From: Symsagittifera roscoffensis
Taxonomy: Eukaryota; Xenacoelomorpha; Acoela; Convolutidae
DNA length: 64,000 nucleotides
Direction: 5' to 3'
Assembly: GCF_963678635.1 (NCBI RefSeq)
Contig: NC_087062.1
Location: 55,130,473 to 55,194,472, forward strand
Part shown: positions 56,640 through 64,000 of the stretch, piece by piece
How the letters are laid out: each line of letters opens with the position of its first letter
Numbering within the stretch: the stretch's first letter is position 1
Translations under genes and position numbers: made by a program
Notes under the pieces: generated by a model
Database searches by the model: none
What the model was told of the DNA's origin: nothing
The model's input: the letters and a program-made list of their open reading frames with translations, nothing else

Positions 56640-58089
56640 AGAAACGTTGACAAAAAGATGAAGAAAAATTTTTACCACAATTGTTATCGTGCAACTTATT
56701 CCTCAAATTTTAAGTTAAAATAGTTTTTTTTCTTCATTTAGTCAACCAAAAACTATGCCAAAAGTATTGGGTCGATTGGCTCAAAAATTCACATCAAAGT
56801 GAGCTTGTATGCAGCCCAACAAAGTAGGTTATTTTTTCTCAAAAGGGTATTACTACATAAAATGCCAATTTTTGAGATAAAAATAATTTTTGAACGTTTT
56901 GCGAAAATTTTGAGAGAATACATTTATTAAAATTCGTTGGAATACATAAGAAGCTCATTTTTCATCAATTGAATCAAAAGCTTTGGCGTAAATTTCTAAA
57001 TATTTCACCAAATTAATTCTGCTAAACCTCAAGTTTTGCTTTTATAGATATTTGCTAATAATTACCCAATTTGAGAAAAAAGCGCCCAATTTGAGAAATA
57101 GAATCTAATAAATGCTTTTTTTTATAACAGGTAAAGAAAAAGTGATAACCTAAAAAGACGAATTCTGCCAGTGTGGCTTGATATTTTTCTGCATGTGAAT
57201 TTGGACACTATTCAAAACTCCCTCGATCCGGTAAAATATTGGCTATATTTCTACCGGAGCAACTATGTCCCAGTCAACCGGTATTTTTTGGTTGACCTTT
57301 TCGGCATTCGAATGAAATAATTTAGAATGAACCCGCGTGCATTCTGTCTTAATATTTGATAAACAAAATTCTTTTTTTTTGCTATTTATTATAATTGATG
57401 GCCGTGAATAATAAATCATTGCTCTCATAACCTAACTGGCTAATATTGATCAAAATGATTGCCCATAAAAAAACAAACGTCATCATCTTGAAGCGTCAAG
57501 TAGCCCTTGAATTAGTTCAGCGGTAGCAAAAAATAAGGGGCCGTCAATTCAAGAAACGTCAAATAACATTCAATCGAGGCCTATAATTAATTTCACCTGC
57601 ACCTATAGTTCTGCATGTTTGACGAGGCGAAACGATCTTATTCATGATTTTTTCTGTGCTAAAGCGTCGAGGCGGCTTCCTCCTTGTTTTCCAATGAAGC
57701 TTGATTTTAATGCAAATGAACAAAATCTGACCCTCGCTTCTATTAATGTGCCATTTAATCTATACAAAAAAGCAAAACACTGTGAAATTGTATTTTAAAT
57801 GGTTAAGCCTTCTGATTAATGACTGAATGATTTATTTCATTTTATTTTTTACCTGTTATGTTGCATTTTGTTGCCGAAATGTAATTGTTCCTGAATTTTA
57901 TTTTAAAAACTTCATTGAAATCCATTCAAGAGGACGCGAAACGAAATTGCCAGAGCAGGAATTGTCAAGATTTTCAAATCGTTTTAAACTGTATGCGCTC
58001 TTTTTATTTTAAACGATTAACTTCGGTTTCGGCCTCCGGTTTGGTTGACTGAAAAAAATCATAATAAGTTTTAAAAAAATGATCACAAC
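56640..58089. other. Intergenic AT-rich sequence
   Basis: No gene, RNA or strong repeat recognised. Confidence 0.55.
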
Positions 58090-58525
58090 CAGGAATCGTA
58101 ATTCTTGGCATATTCAGCTTTCCGGCGATTCCGGTGAAAAATTTGCGTTTCCGGCAAAAAAGAGTGTTTTTTGATCATCAGTTTTTGAGAGATTAAGCCA
58201 ACGTTGTATTTTTTAAACATCAGTTTTACTAACTTCCCCCTCTAAAATGTGGGGTCGGTTCAAAACGTGGTCAATTAAGACAGAAAACTTCGCTCGAAAA
58301 ACAAATAAAACTAGCCTAGATTTCAAAGCAATCATGAAAGCAAACTACAGCTTTTTTATTTGGAAAAAAGAAAAACAAGCTGAGTCATTGCAATTATCAC
58401 TTGAAACTAGAAGGGTTCCCCTTTTCGCTTTAATTTCCCAATTTTAAAAGTTCTGTATTCGGCGCAAACTGGTATACTTTTAGCACTTTTCGGCATTTCG
58501 GCTGGGCCGAAAATTACGATTCCTG
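58090..58525. mobile_element. MITE with CAGGAATCG termini
   Basis: The left end CAGGAATCGTAATTCTTGGC and the inverted right end (read from the right, CAGGAATCGTAATTTTCGGC) match over about 14 bases, with weaker similarity beyond. The flanks ATCACAAC and ATTACACT agree at five of eight, so the 8-bp target duplication is only suggestive. 436 bp with no transposase. Confidence 0.62.
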
Positions 58526-59704
58526 ATTACACTGGACAAAACTTCATGCGGCTTCCTTACTTGGAGCATTACAGTATATACTTGACAGGCTTCCTCGTGA
58601 AAAATGAGGTGGACTCTAGGCAGCTCGGTGGTTTTTGTGGAATTTCTGACTGAGGAGATTTTATCATTTTTTCAGAAAAACGCAGCATTTTTTTTTCAAA
58701 AAAGCACTTGCTATTAAATGGGATAGATGATTTTGCGTGTATTTCATTTGAGGTTTACTATTTGGATAAAGAGAGAACCGACCTTACACAATACTACTTT
58801 ACCTCTGATTTTCTAATCAGATCCGGCGATAGAATTTAAATTAAATTTCAGTTATCTACTTGTTTCCTCTCCACCTCAAGACGCACGCAATCAGTCTATT
58901 CTTACTCTCAAAAACCGCCCCTTGTTTTCATTATTCGACCTGAAAACGTGTATTGAATTCATGAGCATTTTTTGCTCCGTTTTTGCACAGACTTATCATG
59001 TCTAGATGGTATAACGCTTAGTTAAGCTAAGCAATCGTTTTAAGTTAAAAAAAACAGAGACTACGCGGTGTATTAATTTTTAAAACTATCATAATTTATT
59101 CAAAGCCGATATAAAAGTCGCAAGAATTCACGAGCGCATGAACAATAAAATTTACCATTATTTGACTGCTTTGTGCGCGGATTATATAATTGACAAAGCT
59201 AGGTAGCTGTTTTATATCAATCGTGTTTTAGCTGGCTCCCGGGGTTGCACATTTGGTTGGATAGACTTTAAAATCGCTTATCTTCGCACGAATACCAAAC
59301 AGTGCTTTTTAGAAAGCAGCTAAAACCAATTCAAAAACGTTGAAGACTTGAGTTTTTTAGAGAACCGTCTGTTTTATAGTATTTGAAAGAGATAAAAGCT
59401 CTTTTCAAGTCGGTGATTTTTTAAAAGACTAACGTTTAAAAAGATATCAATCTATATATATATATATATATTAGTTTATTGTACAGAGCAATAATCATCA
59501 ACATTTATGTTACTATCATAAAAAAATTGTAATTATCAGTCCTTTCAAAGAAAAACGTGGACGATTGTTTTTTTTTTCTGATCGAGGAAGTTTTGTTATT
59601 GAATTATTCTTCATTACTTGATTATATGAGACCAGCTTGATCATGATGTAAATATAAATCAAATTCGTCAATTATCTTTCATTATTTTGGCTTTACCCTT
59701 AACA
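58526..59704. other. Upstream region of the PP2C gene
   Basis: No gene. A (TA)n microsatellite lies at about 59,452-59,472. No promoter motif is convincing. Confidence 0.55.
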
Positions 59705-59807
59705 ATGGGTCAGGTTCTCTCGGAGCCCATCACCACTAAACACACGACACTGCATGAGAACTCCAATTTGAGGGTAGCCTCATCCGCCATGCAAGGATGG
59801 AGAACAA
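59705..59807 (+). CDS. PP2C exon 1 with start codon
   Basis: Starts at AACAATGGG and ends ...GGATGGAGAACAA|GTAAGA in phase 1. The previous in-frame sequence does not extend the family match, so this ATG is the start. Confidence 0.92.
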
Positions 59808-62800
59808 GTAAGACCCGCTTTAAATAACATATATACAAGTAAACAAAAATAATAGCACTTCTGTTCTTCAGGACAAATTCAACTTTTTGCTTAAGAACTT
59901 TTACCGGCACTTTTAAGTAAACTGAAAAATTTTGACCTCCACCTTGAAAATATATTTCGTTTAGAATACATTTTCAAAAAGAATAGTGGGTTCACCTTGA
60001 AAATATATTTCGTTTAGAATACATTTTCAAAAAGAATAGTGGGTTCACCTTGAAAATATATTTCGTTTAGAATACATTTTCAAAAAGAATTAGTGGGTTC
60101 ACCTTGAAAATATATTTCGTTTAGAATACATTTTCAAAAAGAATAGTGGGTTCACCTTGAAAATATATTTCGTTTAGAATACATTTTCAAAAAGAATAGT
60201 GGGTTCACCTTGAAAATATATTTCGTTTAGAATACATTTTCAAAAAGAATAGTGGGTTCACCTTGAAAATATATTTCGTTTAGAAAACATTTTCAAAAAG
60301 AATTAGTGGGTTCACCTTGAAAATATATTTCGTTTAGAATACATTTTCAAAAAGAATAGTGGGTTCACCTTGAAAATATATTTCGTTTAGAATACATTTT
60401 CAAAAAGAATAGTGGGTTCACCTTGAAAATATATTTCGTTTAGAATACATTTTCAAAAAGAATAGTGGGTTCACCTTGAAAATATATTTCGTTTAGAATA
60501 CATTTTCAAAAAGAATTAGTGGGTTCACCTTGAAAATATATTTCGTTTAGAATACATTTTCAAAAAGAATAGTGGGTTCACCTTGAAAATATATTTCGTT
60601 TAGAATACATTTTCAAAAAGAATAGTGAGTTCACCTTGAAAATATATTTCGTTTAGAATACATTTTCAAAAAGAATAGTGGGTTCACCTTGAAAATATAT
60701 TTCGTTTAGAATACATTTTCAAAAAGAATAGTGGGTTCACCTCGAAAATATATTTCGTTTAGAATACATTTTCAAAAAGAATAGTGGGTTCAAAGTTGAC
60801 ATTTGATTAATTTGGAATAGTTATTACGCGCAATATTTGATTTTTTTTTTCATTTAGGCGCTGAAAAAGCGGTAAATTATGCCAATCTGTTGATAATTTT
60901 CATCATTTTGATTGAATAATGTGGTAGCAGATGAAAAAAAAAATGTATACTTCTCGAGAAGATTTTTAAAAAATTGAAAAAAAAACGATTTTTGTTTTCA
61001 ACTGAACCAACTTTACAGACCTTATTGTGCAGCCGGGACAATTTTTTATAACACTGCACAAAAACGGAAAAACCAGGACAACTCCTTTTCGTCAATGTGA
61101 AATTAATTCTTCATCGTACTGAGCGTAATTTTTTAGCCTTCAGAAATAATATTTTACATCAGAGGTGCTACTTCGCATCTTGATTCATTCATCATTGGTT
61201 GAAATGATCTTGGAGAGAAAGCTAAACATGATTTTTTTTAGAAAAAATTCATCATAAAACACACTGCTGCTCAAGGAATTTAATAAGCGCAGCAAACGTT
61301 TAAAATATTGACTTGTTTCATTTAGATTCGCTTTTTTGCCTCGTGACTATGTTAACGAAAACGGCAAACTAACTATTGCATGCAAAACTTTTTAGAAGTG
61401 AAGGCTCAAGAAAAAATTTGAAAACAAAAAAACGAAGGCAATGAAATAAATTAGCAAAAAAATAGCTGAAATTTTTTGCAGGTTTTAAATACTGTTAAAG
61501 AGTACTACAAATTTTTACACGGTTTCACTATACAGTAATTGCTTAAATTTTTGTTTCAGTACTTTTTCGATTATTTCGATGTTTACAATATTATTTTCAG
61601 ATGTTAGAAAAGTTTGTAAAATCCACCAAAAATAAAATATGTAAACGTTTTTTGTAGAAAAATTACAAGAATTTTGCTTAACGTTCTTTGAAGAAAAATT
61701 ACAAGAACTTTGAACATAAGGATTTGAATTCAACTAAACACGTTTTTATTTTTCGTTTTTTGCTTTGCACGCACAATCAGGTAACACAAATAATTATTGG
61801 GTTAAGTCGATTGACATATCAAACTGACGTTTTCTCAGTTGTAGTTTGAACGAAATTGCAAAATTTCAATAAAAAAACTGCCAAAATTCAGAAAACTGGA
61901 CTGAAATTTTTAAGTTTTTGTCTAATTTGTCTAATAAATAAAAACTGGTCTTTTAGGCTCGAAGTTTGATTTTACTGCGCCAAAGTTACTTATGGTAGCT
62001 TCATTTAGCTTTTTTTGGCAATAAAAGTTTTCTGAAGTTTTGAAAAAAATCTTTGTGCCTAAGAAATTAGAAAAATTCATACACATATTTTAAAAAAAAT
62101 TTCAAGTTTTGTTTGTTATTCTTATTGTGAATTCAACTGTTGACATTTGTGCTTAAGCTATTAAACTTCCTCGCATGTGTATAGTATTCCCATTACATCA
62201 CGCACAATAAACAACACTAATTTGAAAGATTTTTTTGAAGTTTTTTATGATTGTGGTTTGAGCTTTCTGTGCGACTGTACAGCAACCGGCCATCCGTGTT
62301 TTCATTTAGAACGACTCCAATTATCTTGAATTATGACTATATTCGCCGTTTACTATACGCAAAATACAGCTGGTCTTAGTTAATTCAAAATGATTAAATT
62401 CTCTGCTTTCAAACACCCATGATTCCACAAAAAACTATTGATAGTTTGCATTTTTGTTCCGACTTTTGAAACGAAAGTAACGGAATAATTGTGCTCGGGG
62501 TGGGTTTTTTTTCTTCAGACAATTTTTGACTTTTTAACTTGCCATTTTTGACGGAATTTTTTATATCTTACAAAAGCTATTGTTGTCCTGAGCTTAAATT
62601 TGAAAAGATAATCCACCTGTTATCATTTTTTGTCAAGTTATGGGGGTTTAAATTTTGGCCAATTTGGGTTATTTAACGCGCGTTATATTTTGCGCTATTA
62701 ACGCGTAAGCGGAAATTTAATCCATCTTAGAAATTGTTCCAAATTGGTTGAAATAAATTTATTTGCCATAATTGATTCGTTACAAGGAGCAAAATCCTTT

Positions 62801-63810
62801 TGCACTTTATTTGGCGTGTGGGGGATGATTTTCACAAAAAAATCTCAAGTTTTAGAAAAAAATCATTTGATTTGATTACATTTAATTTTTTTATGTTATT
62901 TCTGCTCCATAAACCTTAAAAAGGCAGTCGGAACATGCAGGGCTTCGCCCTGATACGAGCATTCTTGTTTACATTTGCACTCAGGGAACAAATATATAAA
63001 TTATATCTTGGAAATTGGTAATTAAAAAAGTCAATATTATAAAATAAATTATCCCAATCGATCTTTTTCATTATTCTGTGAAAGTCGAAACAAAAAGACA
63101 TTCAGAGATAGTTATCATGTTACGTAGATAAAATTGAAGAGCACGAAACAGAAAGTTTATCTCAATATATCTAAGCGTTCAAAAGATTAGACAGCCACGT
63201 CTAAAGTGATTGTTTTACCGAAACTATCATTGCTTAAAAACAAGGATTTACTACAATATAGATCAAATTTCAGCTACTAGAAAAATCACATTCTTCTCTA
63301 AATACTTATTCGGCTTTGAACAACGACGCTGTCTAATTTAGCGATGGAGGATGCTCACACGTGTATGATGTCAATCAAAGAAGACCCCGGCAGCCAATTC
63401 TTTGGGGTATTCGACGGCCACGGAGGCACAAAAATAGCCCAGTACTCATGCAAACACTTACCCCACAGAGTATGCTCCAGACTAGAATACAGTTAGCTGG
63501 ATTTGAATTATTTTCTGAGTTAAGCGCTAAAAAAGGCAAGCTTTGTTTCCATAAATAATCTTTGAATTAACACTGCATTGAGTCTTGTTTGGGCAAAAAT
63601 TCTCAAAACTACATAATTTCATAAACCGGTTCATGATGCAAATCTACTCCTGAAATTTGTTTTTTTTCAGAAACTGGGCAAGTAGAGAGTGCAGCAAAGA
63701 AAGCTTTTCTGGATCTGGACAAGGAGATGATGACGAATGCGGAGCTAGCCAACGACTTCTCAGGATCCACTGCCTGTTGTGTCCTCATCAGACAAAACAA
63801 ACTATACTGC
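59705..63810 (+). CDS. PP2C-family Ser/Thr phosphatase, 5' part (PPM1G-like)
   Basis: Exons 59705-59807, 63342-63491 and 63671-63810 join in phase and give about 130 residues; the gene continues beyond the window. The start MGQVLSEPITTKH is typical of animal PP2Cs of the PPM1G / C. elegans T23F11.1 type, with Gly2 suited to N-myristoylation. SAMQGWRTTMEDAHTC contains the Glu-Asp metal-binding region. FFGVFDGHGGTKIAQY holds the DGHGG signature that binds the Mg/Mn pair. FLDLDKEMM and DFSGSTACCVLI follow as in the family. The enzyme dephosphorylates phospho-Ser/Thr and needs Mn or Mg. The GDSRA block should be in the next exon. The choice within the PP2C family is less certain than the family itself. 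Confidence 0.92.
59941..60791. repeat. 53-bp minisatellite, 16 copies, in PP2C intron 1
   Basis: The unit is CACCTTGAAAATATATTTCG, then TTTAGAATACATTTTCAAAA, then AGAATAGTGGGTT. The 851 bp equal thirteen 53-bp units plus three 54-bp units that have ATTAGT. Those three are copies 3, 7 and 11. Within each unit TTGAAAAT and ATTTTCAA are inverted partners. Copies are nearly identical. Confidence 0.95.
60792..63341 (+). other. Rest of PP2C intron 1
   Basis: A long AT-rich intron without exon candidates. About 62,450-62,790 is a diverged copy of the repeat at 55,190-55,540. Confidence 0.65.
62400..62800 (+). repeat. Dispersed repeat family, diverged copy 4
   Basis: Shares with 55,190-55,540 the order 'TTGTTCCGAC', a TCTTCAGACA-like end, 'CCTGAG(T/C)T', 'GCG(A/T)TTA' and 'AAATTTAATCC'. 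Confidence 0.5.
63342..63491 (+). CDS. PP2C exon 2
   Basis: Encodes T-M-E-D-A-H-T through VCSRLEY. The donor is taken at TAC A|GTTAGC because it keeps phase with exon 3 and yields EYKTGQVESA, which fits the family. The earlier GTATGC at 63,474 would put exon 3 out of frame. Confidence 0.85.
63671..63810 (+). CDS. PP2C exon 3
   Basis: After TTTTTTTCAG it reads TGQVESAAKKAFLDLDKEMM, then SGSTACCVLIRQNKLYC, and ends at TGC|GTGAGC on a full codon. Confidence 0.9.
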
Positions 63811-64000
63811 GTGAGCTCATACCCATTTTTACTTCAAATCACTGTTGTATGCCACCTTTTGGACAAAAAATGTTATTAAAAACGCTTTTTGTCTGGTTTC
63901 ATTCTGAATGTTTCAGCCCATTTAGTATATAGACAACATTTTTTTCTATCAGCTTCACCAGATTAATCCTTCAAATATCCTCCTGCTCAGAAGTAATTAA
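63811..64000 (+). other. PP2C intron 3, incomplete
   Basis: No GDSRA-type exon is present before the window ends. Confidence 0.7.

Noticed and set aside
59941-60791. CRISPR array
   Set aside because: Units follow each other directly with no unique spacers, and the surroundings are eukaryotic introns. It is a minisatellite.

Overview
The window looks like low-GC nuclear DNA from an invertebrate animal. Two protein-coding genes have GT-AG introns and animal-type proteins, non-LTR retroelements lie in an intron, and there are MITE-like elements and a very large tandem satellite. I cannot name the species. No bacterial or viral gene order is present.

Layout. (1) About 1-35,010 is a tandem satellite. 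Almost every monomer carries one minus-strand sequence related to tRNA-Arg(ACG); I count 37 copies. At 1-7,191 the monomers are about 762 bp long. At about 7,600-32,000 they are mixed into higher-order repeats of about 1,411 and 2,143 bp, and ten of these units contain a hairpin made from the 5' half of the tRNA gene. From about 32,000 to 35,010 the monomers decay towards the edge. Three copies (3467-3539, 4229-4301, 18232-18304) keep a perfect cloverleaf and both internal promoter boxes. Two of those also have a Pol III T-run just downstream. Between the two kinds of array (about 7,192-7,598) sits a copied piece of the neighbouring VPS50 gene. (2) 35,802-53,164 is VPS50 (syndetin/CCDC132), plus strand. 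I resolve seven coding exons whose phases join into one open frame of 951 codons. About 100 N-terminal residues are absent from the window. (3) Intron 1 of VPS50 (36,031-46,273) holds two broken minus-strand retroelements: one with a PHD finger and an unusual reverse transcriptase, and one LINE with endonuclease and reverse transcriptase. It also holds a MITE and a 75-bp fragment of VPS50's own third exon. (4) Introns 3 and 5 of VPS50 hold a MITE, a 70-bp inverted repeat pair, a degenerate 165-bp tandem repeat and a tRNA-like SINE head. (5) 53,165-59,704 is intergenic, with dispersed and simple repeats. (6) 59,705 to the window end is the 5' part of a metal-dependent PP2C phosphatase gene, plus strand. 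Its first intron contains a 16-copy, 53-bp minisatellite.

How it fits together. VPS50 (endosomal recycling) and the PP2C phosphatase are neighbours with no evident functional link. The most unusual part is the tRNA-Arg satellite: its higher-order structure, its half-tRNA palindromes, and the capture of host-gene sequence at an internal boundary. It is either an amplified tRNA gene cluster or a satellite derived from one. I see no protein-coding system in it.
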